In this document: positions 25,698 through 33,894 of the stretch, piece by piece | How positions within the stretch are numbered: the first letter of the stretch is position 1 | Layout: every line of letters begins with the position of its first letter | Origin: an uncultured Acetatifactor sp. | GTDB lineage: Bacteria > Bacillota > Clostridia > Lachnospirales > Lachnospiraceae | Assembly (NCBI GenBank): GCA_910589655.1 | Contig: CAJUTJ010000020.1 | Location: 24,665 to 88,664, forward strand | Direction: 5' to 3' | DNA: 64,000 nucleotides | The notes under the pieces: model-generated | Told to the model about the DNA's origin: nothing | What the model saw: only the letters and a program-made list of their open reading frames with translations | The model's database searches: none | Made by a program: the position numbers and the translations under genes

Positions 25698-28241
25698 ATG
25701 TCAACCAAACAGACTATATTAGAAGCCACGGGTGCTTCCATACGTCCGCAAATGCTGGAAAAAGAGACTTTTTTCTATGTCACGGACTTCGGCGCCTCTC
25801 CCACGGGCACCCCTCAGGCTAATACAACGGCATTCAACGAAGCAATCAAAAAAGCTGCTGCCACAGGCGGAGGCACCGTGACAGTGCCCAGGGGCACCTA
25901 TTTCACTTATACTATCCTGCTCCGGAGCAATGTCAATCTCTTTCTGGAAGAGGGCGCGGTAGTCGCTGCCGCAAAGCCGGAGGAAGACCGGAACAAGGAC
26001 GGCGGAAATTATGAGGAACCCGAAGTAAATCCCTATGTGGGCATACAGGATCACGGTCATACTTACTTTGCCAACAGCCTTGTCTACGGATCCGATCTGG
26101 AAAACGTTATGATCTACGGCAAGGGACTTTTCACCGGAGGCCGTCTTGACGAAGAGACGGGCGTGCTGGAATACATCCTTCAGGGCGGTGATCCTTTGGA
26201 ACCGTTGCGCAGAGGGGACCGGGGACACCGGGGCACATGGTTCGGCAATAAGGGAATCGCCCTAGTACGCTGTAAAAATATAGTGTTTCAGGATTTCTCC
26301 GTAACCATAGGAGGACATTTTGCAGTGATCACCGAAGGCTGTACGAATCTCTACGCGGACAATGTCCTCATAGACACCACCAGAGACGCTTTCGATATCG
26401 ACTGCTGTCAGGACGTAACGGTGCGCCGCACTACCTGCAACTCTCTGACGGACGACGGGCTGTGTCTGAAAGCGTCCTTCGGCGCAGGAATTTTTATGCC
26501 TACGCAGAATGTTTTAATCGAAGACTGCATTGTCAGCGGATACGATGCCGGAAGCGTCTACGCCGGAAAATACACAAGGGACAAGCTTGTGGCGGAAGAC
26601 CGCTGCGGTCCCACGGGACGTGTCAAATTCGGCACGGAATCCACCTGCGGCTATCACCGGGTGACCATCCGCCGGGTAAAGTTTGACCGTTCCAGAGGGT
26701 TTGCCATGGAAGCGGTGGACTGTTCCTCCCTCACCGATGTGCTGTTTGAAGATTGTATACTGGACAATGTGTCCAGCTCCCCCATCTTTATCCGCGCCGG
26801 AGACAGAGGCAGATTCCCCGTCACCGGAATCGGCGCCGGAGACGGCTTTCCCGCCAAGGATGATATTCGTTTGAAACAGCAGGAATGGATTCTTCCCTGT
26901 GAGGAATCTTATCACTCCTACCCGCCCAAGCGTTACGCCCCCCAGTATAACCGCACCAAAAAAATATCCGTGGACGGCTGCTCTTCTTTTGAAATCGTGG
27001 AGCCGGAACAGCCTGTAATCTGCAATCCCGTAAACCTTACCGACGGCATCCCCGAAAGGGACAAGCCTCTCTATGCCAACGCCGTAGGCTGCGAAAAGCT
27101 GGCGGCAGTGGAAAACGTTCATATCCGAAACGTGAAAATTACAAACGCGGATCCCAGATATCCCATCCTGCTGATGGGGCTGACGGACTCCCATTTAAGA
27201 AATATAACTCTGGAAAATATTGAAGCAGAATACCGGGGCGGACTTACCATGGAGCACGCCGTGGAGCAGAGGCAGCTGAACACCGATTGGAAGTATTCGC
27301 AGTTTCATGCCGAAGAAAAGGTGCAGAGCCTCCCTTGGCTGGTGAATACCTTTTTCCTCAAAAACGAAGGACTGCTCCCCCGTGCGGATTGGAATCCCGA
27401 CACCGAGGGCTGGGTCGATGACCCTTATAACGTACCGGAGCTTCCCGAAGTATATCCCGAACCCAGCAACTGGGGCATACTGCCCTCTTACGGCATTTTT
27501 GCAAAGCATGTGGACAATTTGGTGTTAAAAAACATCAAGATAAGCTGCAAAGTACCCGACGGCAGGCATGTATGTATATTGGACGATGCAAAAAACATAA
27601 GGATAGACGGCTTGGAAGCATACTGTGATCCCGGCCAAGTTCCCGTAGCGCTCATTACCCACCGTTTCCGCAGACATACCAACACGGAAAACGTACCGGA
27701 TCAGCCCTATTTTACCACCACCGTGGAGGGACTGGAAATGACACAGCCTCTTTCCTCAGCCCATGTGGAAATCAAGGCTCCCGCTCCCGGCACCCCTATG
27801 GACAGTCTCTACCCATACCCCACCGTTCCCTGTGGAGAGACGGGATATGCCTTCCGAAAGGACACGGATCACTATCCTCTGCCATTGACCGTGCACCGCC
27901 CCTATATCCGGCCTGTAGGAATACAGCACATAAAAGCCGGAGAAAAGTATTCCCTGAATCTTCAAGTGCGAAATCCTGCCACGGACATCTCCGACGTGCC
28001 CTACAGCGGTATCGTTTACGGGGAACAGAAACCGACATATTATAGTGTAAAAGGGGCAGGTTCCGACTTGGTGTTAAAGCTTTCCGCGGAACACATGCCG
28101 GAGGGAGCTTCCTTTGATGCGGAGAAAGGCCGATTTTTCTGGCAGCCGGAGCCTTCCCAGACCGGAGAACACACAGTGGTATTCGTTGTGGACGACGGTA
28201 TTATTCCGGAGAAGACGTCCGTCCTATTTATAATTGAGTAA
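25698..28241 (+). CDS. GH28-family polygalacturonase-like glycosidase
   Basis: 847 residues from the ATG preceded by AAAGGAGAAAAGC. A pectate-lyase-3 or GH28 N-terminus (VTDFGASPTGTPQANTTAFN, then GGGTVTVPRGTYFT) is followed by the right-handed beta-helix with TRDAFDIDCC and SLTDDGLCLK. The latter corresponds to the catalytic double-Asp motif of GH28. The C-terminal ~100 residues form an Ig-like domain (PEGASFDAEKGRFFWQPEPS). There is no signal peptide, so it probably acts inside the cell on imported pectin oligosaccharides. Likely exo-acting on galacturonide or rhamnogalacturonide ends. It converges with a DUF2264 gene. Confidence 0.85.
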   Translation: MSTKQTILEATGASIRPQMLEKETFFYVTDFGASPTGTPQANTTAFNEAIKKAAATGGGTVTVPRGTYFTYTILLRSNVNLFLEEGAVVAAAKPEEDRNKDGGNYEEPEVNPYVGIQDHGHTYFANSLVYGSDLENVMIYGKGLFTGGRLDEETGVLEYILQGGDPLEPLRRGDRGHRGTWFGNKGIALVRCKNIVFQDFSVTIGGHFAVITEGCTNLYADNVLIDTTRDAFDIDCCQDVTVRRTTCNSLTDDGLCLKASFGAGIFMPTQNVLIEDCIVSGYDAGSVYAGKYTRDKLVAEDRCGPTGRVKFGTESTCGYHRVTIRRVKFDRSRGFAMEAVDCSSLTDVLFEDCILDNVSSSPIFIRAGDRGRFPVTGIGAGDGFPAKDDIRLKQQEWILPCEESYHSYPPKRYAPQYNRTKKISVDGCSSFEIVEPEQPVICNPVNLTDGIPERDKPLYANAVGCEKLAAVENVHIRNVKITNADPRYPILLMGLTDSHLRNITLENIEAEYRGGLTMEHAVEQRQLNTDWKYSQFHAEEKVQSLPWLVNTFFLKNEGLLPRADWNPDTEGWVDDPYNVPELPEVYPEPSNWGILPSYGIFAKHVDNLVLKNIKISCKVPDGRHVCILDDAKNIRIDGLEAYCDPGQVPVALITHRFRRHTNTENVPDQPYFTTTVEGLEMTQPLSSAHVEIKAPAPGTPMDSLYPYPTVPCGETGYAFRKDTDHYPLPLTVHRPYIRPVGIQHIKAGEKYSLNLQVRNPATDISDVPYSGIVYGEQKPTYYSVKGAGSDLVLKLSAEHMPEGASFDAEKGRFFWQPEPSQTGEHTVVFVVDDGIIPEKTSVLFIIE

Positions 28242-28253
28242 CAGGAAATGCAA

Positions 28254-28294
28254 CACCGGATAAAGACAGCCTGTCAAACTGTCTTTATCCGGTG
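28254..28294. terminator. Perfect 16-bp-stem hairpin between convergent glycosidase genes
   Basis: CACCGGATAAAGACAG (28254-28269) pairs exactly with CTGTCTTTATCCGGTG (28279-28294) across 9 bases. T-rich sequence follows on the plus strand. Serves as terminator of the GH28 gene. Confidence 0.75.
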
Positions 28295-28467
28295 CCTTCT
28301 CAATCTTTCTATTTCGTGTTACAGCATGTTTCTAAAAATCCGATTTCTAAAGAATCCGGCGCGTCTGCCCATATCCGCATATTTCATTTACGCATGGATA
28401 CGGTTCCGCATACTTGTGTTTACTTACAAATCCGTCCTAAAAGAATCATCCTGCTGCGCCTTCTTAC

Positions 28468-30528
28468 CTACAGCATCATCTTTCCTTCGATTCCCTCAAA
28501 GGCAATTCCCTTTCTGCTGCCGCCCTTCATCCATACCACTACATGCCCGTAGCCGCCGCAGCCCTCAGGATCGGCATACTCCACTTTCTCGATAGGAAAC
28601 AGTTCCTCCTCCGTAAAGTCCTCATGACTCTCTTTTGTGATCACCTGTGAAATCAAAATATAAGGCTCATAGCCGTACTGCTTTTCCCGATCCGTCTCGG
28701 CATACAGCACAATGGATTTCTCCGAATCAGGGTTGGTTCCCGTGCTGTGAAGCAGTTTCAAATCTTTCCAGCCGTCATAAATAGTCATTGCCAGCTGCTT
28801 CTCATTGCCCAAGGCATCCCTTCCTTTCAGGAGAATGGCTTTGGCGCTGCCACATGACTTTTCCTCTATTTCCGTACCGTTGTCCGGGAATCCGTAGGAG
28901 CCCAGCGTCAGCGAGACGGGCGCTCTGTGCAGCCGCAGTTTATCCACACGAACCACACCGCAAGGCACTGTAAAGTCCGCCAGATTTATGGCCTGAATCC
29001 AGTGGCATTCTTTCTCCAGACAGTAGCCGAAGAACTGCCGGCGGTATAAAACACCGTTCTTCTCCCCATGCCAGAAGGTCACATTTCCTTTGGAAATCTG
29101 CCCTGTGGTTTTATCCTTCAATACATACTGTTGTGCCTCCACGTCCACTGCGGGAGCGGATTCCCACGGATACTTTGTGTTATAGCAAAGCTTGGAGTAA
29201 TTCCACATACCGTGCTCGTCACCGGGCTGCTTTACCACTTTTCCGGTGCGCAGAACCGTCTCTCCGTTGGCCTGATGATTGGAAAAGCAAAGCGCCGGGC
29301 CGTCCAGTGCCGTAACCTTTACCTCCTTCTCCCCTAAACACTCCCAGCTGCCGTTATTTTCCTTGGCAGTCCAAAAAGGATGATTAGCGGGTAAATGGAG
29401 ACATAAAAATGCCTTGCCCAGCCAAAACGGGGATTCCGCACAGGAGTACCCTTGTACCAGAGGGGAAAACTGCCCGTAAAAGCCCAGCGTGGGAACACCT
29501 TTGTACAGAAAATCTTCCCTTCCCAAAAACTGCATCAGAGATCCGGAGGAAATACGCCTTGCCAGTCCCGGATTTCCCGTACTTTTGTGCAGCAGCATAT
29601 TTCCGTCAAAAGCGCTGGTGGCCGCGTTGCGGTAAATATTGCTTCTGCCCCACATATTGGTCCATCCGTCCCTGTCAAAGAAATCCCCGTAGGTCTCCAT
29701 CAGTTTGTTGGATTGTTCCTCGAATTTCCGTGCTATATATGGCTCATTCTCATAGCCGTACCAAAGATTCCATATAGGCGCGTATACGTTGAATGCCCAA
29801 CAGGAATAATAATCAAAAGAGTGTCCGTCACGATACCAGCCGTCTCCCGCATAATAATTCAAGATGGCCTGTGCATGATCCCGCATAATATCTCTGTCTA
29901 TGGGATAGCCTTCCATATGCAGAAACGCCATATCCAGCATATTAAAGAGCCGCCAGTTCTGGGGCACTGTATTCTCATGGGCATACCCCTGTAAAAATTC
30001 CGCTATAACATCTTTCTCCGCCTGAGAATATGTATCCCATATCTGCTTCCTGCTGACCCAGAGACAAATGACCAGCGCGCAAGTCTCCACGGTCTGCTGA
30101 AATGCCCGGAAAGGATCCGCATGACCTGTAATCTCCTGCTGATCCGCATAAGTGCCCACATACAGCTCATCGCCCTTGGTGCAGACTCTAAGCACCTGAT
30201 TCTTATAATATTCCGCCATGGAATACCCGCAGATTTCCAGCCACGGAATATTCTGCATCACAGGAGCCGCAATAAAAAAGGATCTGGTCAGTCCCTCAAA
30301 CACCTCCGCAGTGCGCTGCGTCTGCTGAACCTCCTTGGATGCCTTGAGATGCGGATAAGTAATCTCCGTCTCCTTCCTTGGCATGATAACGGGTTTTTCA
30401 AAATCGTCTATGTTTTGAAAAATCCCCTCCAGCATATATTTTCCTGCCTCCAGCCAGCTCTCCCGGGTAAGGCCGGTGTATGGGCTTAGCTCATAGTCCA
30501 AGGTTTTCGGTACAAATTTTGTTCCCAT
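28468..30528 (-). CDS. DUF2264-family protein (GH154-like, probable uronide hydrolase)
   Basis: 686 residues from the ATG with AAGGAG ten bases upstream; a longer frame is basic junk. The sequence matches DUF2264 along its length (TGLTRESWLEAGKYML, VFEGLTRSFFIAAP, YYAGDGWYRDGHSFDYYSCW, GRSNIYRNAATSAFDGNML, RRQFFGYCLEKECHWIQAIN). The family has an alpha/alpha-barrel. Members assigned to GH154 act on glucuronides, and many sit with pectin genes. No signal peptide, so it is intracellular. Paired convergently with the GH28 gene, suggesting joint use of pectin-derived oligosaccharides. Exact substrate unknown. Confidence 0.82.
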   Translation of the reverse strand: MGTKFVPKTLDYELSPYTGLTRESWLEAGKYMLEGIFQNIDDFEKPVIMPRKETEITYPHLKASKEVQQTQRTAEVFEGLTRSFFIAAPVMQNIPWLEICGYSMAEYYKNQVLRVCTKGDELYVGTYADQQEITGHADPFRAFQQTVETCALVICLWVSRKQIWDTYSQAEKDVIAEFLQGYAHENTVPQNWRLFNMLDMAFLHMEGYPIDRDIMRDHAQAILNYYAGDGWYRDGHSFDYYSCWAFNVYAPIWNLWYGYENEPYIARKFEEQSNKLMETYGDFFDRDGWTNMWGRSNIYRNAATSAFDGNMLLHKSTGNPGLARRISSGSLMQFLGREDFLYKGVPTLGFYGQFSPLVQGYSCAESPFWLGKAFLCLHLPANHPFWTAKENNGSWECLGEKEVKVTALDGPALCFSNHQANGETVLRTGKVVKQPGDEHGMWNYSKLCYNTKYPWESAPAVDVEAQQYVLKDKTTGQISKGNVTFWHGEKNGVLYRRQFFGYCLEKECHWIQAINLADFTVPCGVVRVDKLRLHRAPVSLTLGSYGFPDNGTEIEEKSCGSAKAILLKGRDALGNEKQLAMTIYDGWKDLKLLHSTGTNPDSEKSIVLYAETDREKQYGYEPYILISQVITKESHEDFTEEELFPIEKVEYADPEGCGGYGHVVVWMKGGSRKGIAFEGIEGKMML

Positions 30529-30640
30529 AAGCAACAATCTCCTTTTCCGCCGCTTTCCTTTTCGTTTGAAACAGTACCCAAAACCTGTCCTTGGCATTCC
30601 ATGCCAAAATGCAACGATACAAAAACAGCTGTCTCCTTAA

Positions 30641-30646
30641 ATTATA
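30641..30646 (-). promoter_or_regulatory. Extended -10 promoter of the DUF2264 gene
   Basis: The minus strand reads TGTTATAAT (TATAAT at 30641-30646 with an upstream TG), about 110 bases before the start codon. The -35 is weak. The rest of the gap to 30841 holds only a dispersed-repeat fragment near 30705-30830 (including a GATTACTGTTCAC end and a CGCAAAACAGCGATTTCGCG hairpin). Confidence 0.5.
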
Positions 30647-30841
30647 ACACCGAAAGCCCCTGCTGGTAATGTTTTTTTTATGAAATTCTCTAACTTTTTC
30701 TCACCGGATTACTGTTCACTCCTTTCACAGCAGCAGATGCACAGAAATCGCAAAACAGCGATTTCGCGCATGTCTGTCTCGGGTTTGTCACGCAGAAACA
30801 ACATGAAAACACCTGCAAAAGGAGTGTGTTTCATACACTCT

Positions 30842-31012
30842 CTATTGTGCGGAAGAGGACTGTGCACGCTTTTTCAGCTCTTCAATTATTCGTTTACATT
30901 CATCCAGCTCTTCTTTTGTTACATTATAGTTCTCATAGAGCAGAAAAGGAACTTTCCTCAATTTTTTCTCATCCCAAAACGGAAACTTCTTTATCTCTTC
31001 CTTTTTCTTCAT
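30842..31012 (-). CDS. Unrecognised 56-residue protein divergent from an XRE regulator
   Basis: 56 residues, beginning MKKKEEIKKFPFWDEKKLRK and ending in a charged helix (EELDECKRIIEELKKRAQ). AAGGGG lies seven bases upstream of the ATG. Highly charged, Lys/Glu-rich, probably a small alpha-helical cytoplasmic protein. It is divergent from a Cro/C1-type regulator across a 161-bp region with two matching 18-bp operator-like sites, so it is probably that regulator's target. Could be a toxin, antitoxin or small regulatory protein, but the family is not recognised. Confidence 0.6.
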   Translation of the reverse strand: MKKKEEIKKFPFWDEKKLRKVPFLLYENYNVTKEELDECKRIIEELKKRAQSSSAQ

Positions 31013-31053
31013 AATCTGTCCCCTTTCACAATCACAATGTTATACGAGAAACA

Positions 31054-31113
31054 TCAACTGTCTATTGTTAAAATAACACAATTTAATCACAAACGTCAAC
31101 CGTGCGCCGTTAA
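31054..31113. promoter_or_regulatory. Two 18-bp operator-like sites, 42 bp apart, between the 56-aa gene and the XRE gene
   Basis: TCAACTGTCTATTGTTAA (31054-31071) and TCAACCGTGCGCCGTTAA (31096-31113) share 12 of 18 positions (TCAAC..GT.....GTTAA) and are each imperfect palindromes (TCAAC/GTTAA). Their starts are 42 bp apart, close to four helical turns. They overlap a possible TTGACG-17-TTATTT promoter for the 56-aa gene. Probable binding sites of the XRE protein. Confidence 0.55.
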
Positions 31114-31173
31114 TAATTATCTTCATTATCACATATACTTTATATAAGATTATTTTAATAAAGGAGAATTTCT

Positions 31174-31416
31174 ATGACATATTCTGATGCCATTATCAAA
31201 CGGCTGACAGATTTATGCGCTGAAAGAAAGATAACGATCAATAAGCTTGCTACCTTATCCGGCATTACACAGTCAACCGTTGATAACCTTATGAAGGGAA
31301 AAACCAAAAACCCCAAATTGAAAACTTTGCACAAAATGGCAATTGGCTTAAACATGACTGTCTCTATGTTATTGGACTTTCCCGAAATGAACGAGACTGT
31401 ATTTGATGATGAATAA
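31174..31416 (+). CDS. XRE/Cro-C1-family transcriptional regulator
   Basis: 80 residues, almost entirely a helix-turn-helix XRE domain (ITINKLATLSGITQSTVDNL, then KNPKLKTLHKMAIGLNMTVS and LLDFPEMNE). AAAGGAGAATTT precedes the ATG. Single-domain DNA-binding repressor of the small-operon type. Paired operator-like sites lie in the divergent promoter region. Confidence 0.88.
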   Translation: MTYSDAIIKRLTDLCAERKITINKLATLSGITQSTVDNLMKGKTKNPKLKTLHKMAIGLNMTVSMLLDFPEMNETVFDDE

Positions 31417-31494
31417 GAGCCAAATACAGCAAAACTTTCTTCTAAATAACCATCACTATAATCAGCGGCAGTACCATGTAAACTTTCTATCCGT

Positions 31495-32112
31495 TTAGTT
31501 TCGACCGTCCTTCGCCGTCCCGACCTTTTTCAAGACAAACTGCTCCCCTTCATAGATGCGCACCGGATTTCCTCTGACAATACGATTATGCTCCCGCCAC
31601 GCGGCATTGACCTGAATCTCTTTCTGTTCCTGCTGCAAACAGTCCAGTTTTTCCTGAAGCTTCTGCATAGCCCTCTGTTTGTTTTGATATTGGCTCCGTT
31701 CCTCGGTGGACTGTGATACAAGCCCTGTGGGAATATGTGTGATCCGCACTCCCGTCTCTACTTTATTCACATTCTGTCCGCCTTTTCCTCCACAATGAAA
31801 CTTTTCGATGCGATATTCCTTATCTGCCGAAATCTCGGTCAAGCCGGGAATTATGCTCACATCCACATACCAGTTTTTCCTCCTGTGGTTTCTGCGGAAC
31901 GGGCTTTGACAAATCCATAGTACTGTGCCCTCCAAACCGCTTAGATCATGCTCCGTTTCAAAACGTATGGAATGAAAGCAGCCTTTTTCCTCCCCTTTCG
32001 TATAGGATACATTTCTTAAATCTTTATACTCTTTCTGTAACGCCTCGAATAGTTTTGCCGCTGCCAGCTGGCATTCGGAGGGGCCTTGCCCCGAACTGAT
32101 TTGAACGACCAT
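31495..32112 (-). CDS. prfH: Peptide chain release factor-like protein PrfH
   Basis: 205 residues. A compact class-I release-factor relative without the codon-recognition domain 2/4 arrangement of RF1/RF2. The GGQ loop is at about 111-113 (HCGGKGGQNVNKVETGVRIT, residue stretch typical of domain 3), followed by the basic helix QSTEERSQYQNKQRAMQKL. PrfH is reported to free ribosomes stalled by decoding-centre damage, after which the partner RtcB re-ligates the rRNA; that partner is the upstream gene. The ATG at 32112 has AGGAG five bases before it. A frame extending to 32217 is only the upstream hexamer repeat. Confidence 0.88.
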   Translation of the reverse strand: MVVQISSGQGPSECQLAAAKLFEALQKEYKDLRNVSYTKGEEKGCFHSIRFETEHDLSGLEGTVLWICQSPFRRNHRRKNWYVDVSIIPGLTEISADKEYRIEKFHCGGKGGQNVNKVETGVRITHIPTGLVSQSTEERSQYQNKQRAMQKLQEKLDCLQQEQKEIQVNAAWREHNRIVRGNPVRIYEGEQFVLKKVGTAKDGRN

Positions 32113-32217
32113 ATAATCTCCTATTTCTATTCCAATTTCTATCTCTATCTCAATTTCTATCTCTATTCCAAGTTCTATCTCTAATCCAAGTTCTATTCCT
32201 ATTTCTATTCCTGTCAC
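32113..32217. repeat. Hexanucleotide-type tandem repeat next to the prfH ribosome-binding site
   Basis: On the minus strand about 95 bp consist of variants of GGAATA, GAAATT and GAGATA hexamers, ending GGAATAGAAATAGGAG, where AGGAG is the prfH Shine-Dalgarno. The repeat is open in the prfH frame (Ile/Glu/Gly codons). The GGAAT and GGAATA words match the edge of the larger RBS-linked repeats. Confidence 0.75.
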
Positions 32218-32248
32218 TACCCCCGTTTCTCATCCGGCTTTCCGGGTG

Positions 32249-33358
32249 CTATTGTCTGCTTCCCGCCTTGAAATTATAGACAGGTTTTAAATGTTCCGTG
32301 ATCTCAACGGTTTCCTGAAGCCGTTCTGCGATTTCCGATACGGAGCGATAGGCAAAGGGCGCCTCATCCAACGTTTCCGCACCTACACAGCTGCTGTAAA
32401 TCCCCTTCATCTCTTTCTTGAATTCCGACACAGTATGCAGTGTTTTCACATCCTCACGTTTCAGTTTTCTGCCGGATCCATGGGGAGCCGAACAATTCCA
32501 TTCCTGATTACCTTTTCCGATTCCCAGAAGGACTCCATCCCTCATATTGACAGGAATAATCACACTCTCACCCTTCCGGGCGGAAATAGAGCCCTTCCGA
32601 AGGATTCCGGACTCATCCAAATAATTATGAGGAACGGAAAACTGATCCAATGCTTTCCATTTCATTCCCTTCAATATTTCCCGGACAATGATCTCCCTGT
32701 TCCACTGAGCGTACTTTTGAATGATTGCCACGTCTTCCAAATAAGCCTCCTTGTTTTCACCCTCCAGATAACTCATATAATAGGGAACCTCTCCGCCGCA
32801 TTCTTTGAAGCTTCGGGCGGCCAGTTTCGTATAATATTCCGCCACTTCCTCTCCCAGATGCCGGCTGCCGGTGTGCACCACAAGGTATACGGAACCGTCC
32901 TCCGCCCTGTCAAGCTCTATGAAATGATTCCCGCCCCCAAGCGTACCAAGGCTTCTTTCCGCCTTCTTCTTGTTAATATGACCGGCACAGTGAAGCGTCT
33001 CATAAGAAAATTCCCCGGCCATGTGATGAGGCTCTCTCCGTATGGTAAATCCGGCGGGTACATTTTCCCGGATCACTTTATCCAGTTTTTGAAATTCAAC
33101 ATTGCTTTTATTCAATTTTACACAGGTCATTCCGCAGCCGATATCCACTCCCAGAAGCTGCGGGATTACTCTGTCCTTTACTGTCATGGACAGCCCTATG
33201 GGAGCTGTCTTTCCGGGATGTATATCCGGCATCATGCGGATCCTGCTTCCCTCCGCCACTTGATTATCACATATCATTTTCACCTGTGCTTCAGCGTATG
33301 CATCTACATCATCCGTAAATATTTTTGCCTCGGCATAAATACCTTTTACTATTTTCAC
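32249..33358 (-). CDS. rtcB: RNA-splicing ligase RtcB family protein, partner of PrfH
   Basis: 369 residues from a GTG preceded by GGAGG at 5 bases; the ATG at 33370 is itself part of that site. RtcB ligates 2',3'-cyclic phosphate or 3'-phosphate to 5'-OH ends with GTP and Mn2+. Metal ligands are in LLGVDIGCGMTC (Asp72, Cys75) and LGGGNHFIELD, and His in HTGSRHLGEE. The guanylylated His is in CSAPHGSGRKLKRED. Directly upstream of prfH with a 136-base repeat-bearing gap, the arrangement of the PrfH-RtcB ribosome rescue and repair module. Confidence 0.92.
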   Translation of the reverse strand: MKIVKGIYAEAKIFTDDVDAYAEAQVKMICDNQVAEGSRIRMMPDIHPGKTAPIGLSMTVKDRVIPQLLGVDIGCGMTCVKLNKSNVEFQKLDKVIRENVPAGFTIRREPHHMAGEFSYETLHCAGHINKKKAERSLGTLGGGNHFIELDRAEDGSVYLVVHTGSRHLGEEVAEYYTKLAARSFKECGGEVPYYMSYLEGENKEAYLEDVAIIQKYAQWNREIIVREILKGMKWKALDQFSVPHNYLDESGILRKGSISARKGESVIIPVNMRDGVLLGIGKGNQEWNCSAPHGSGRKLKREDVKTLHTVSEFKKEMKGIYSSCVGAETLDEAPFAYRSVSEIAERLQETVEITEHLKPVYNFKAGSRQ

Positions 33359-33442
33359 ACTAACCTCCATGATTCCGCTCTGCGGAATCTTAAATCCGAA
33401 TGAGAAATGCCGTGTTTACGGCATAGCCCACACACTTTCAAA

Positions 33443-33485
33443 CATGCCGGCACAGTCGGCTCAAGCAATGAATGAATTGGTGCAA
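33443..33485. repeat. Dispersed CATGCCG hairpin repeat upstream of rtcB
   Basis: CATGCCGGCACAGTCGGCTC then AAGCAATGAATGAATTGGTG: a variant copy of the family at 21580, 35443, 37101 and 48830. Confidence 0.6.
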
Positions 33486-33503
33486 TTCCGGAAAAACAGG
33501 TAC

Positions 33504-33525
33504 AAAAAAAGCACCCTAAAGGTGC
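33504..33525 (-). terminator. Intrinsic terminator of the 35-aa gene
   Basis: On the minus strand GCACC-TTTAG-GGTGC is followed by TTTTTTT (33504-33510). Confidence 0.85.
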
Positions 33526-33536
33526 AGTCTGTAAAT

Positions 33537-33644
33537 CTAATCTATCCATAAACTATATTCCGGATATCCGTATTCCGTGAGGGCTGCCTTGCCTTTAGTT
33601 ACCATATTCTTTATTTTGCTTTGGATTCGTCTGTTCTTCTGCAT
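33537..33644 (-). CDS. 35-residue basic protein with its own transcription unit
   Basis: The protein starts MQKNRRIQSKIKNMVTKGKA and ends YGYPEYSLWID. AAAGGAGGG lies seven bases before the ATG. A TTGCAA-17-TATTAT promoter lies about 50 bases upstream and a strong terminator 12 bases after the stop, so this short frame is very probably a gene. Basic N-terminal half, aromatic C-terminal half, no membrane segment. I do not recognise it. It lies upstream of rtcB but ends with its own terminator, so it is not clearly part of that operon. Confidence 0.7.
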   Translation of the reverse strand: MQKNRRIQSKIKNMVTKGKAALTEYGYPEYSLWID

Positions 33645-33693
33645 GGTAAACCCTCCTTTCTCCAGTCAATCACGATTTTCGTTAACATAGGTA

Positions 33694-33722
33694 ATAATAA
33701 CACAGGGAAACGGCATTTGCAA
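33694..33722 (-). promoter_or_regulatory. Promoter of the 35-aa gene
   Basis: Minus strand -35 TTGCAA (33717-33722), 17 bp, -10 TATTAT (33694-33699). Upstream (33725-33890) are fragments of two dispersed repeats (CATTACTGTTCAC..., GCAAGCAACGGGGCATCAAG...). Confidence 0.65.
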
Positions 33723-33894
33723 GTATAACTTCATTACTGTTCACTCACTGCCGCCCCGTGTTTTCACGCTGTATTTGCGTGAAAAGCACAAGACGGATTC
33801 GGCGCCGCAGTCAACAACCCTCAGCAAGCAACGGGGCATCAAGCTTATTGCTCGCGGGAACCAATTTGCGGAATACGCCAAAGTGAGTTGCCGA

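Noticed and set aside
32113..32217. 35-residue Ile/Glu-rich N-terminal extension of PrfH
   Set aside because: It is encoded by the hexamer repeat. The strong Shine-Dalgarno and ATG at 32112 fit the PrfH family start.
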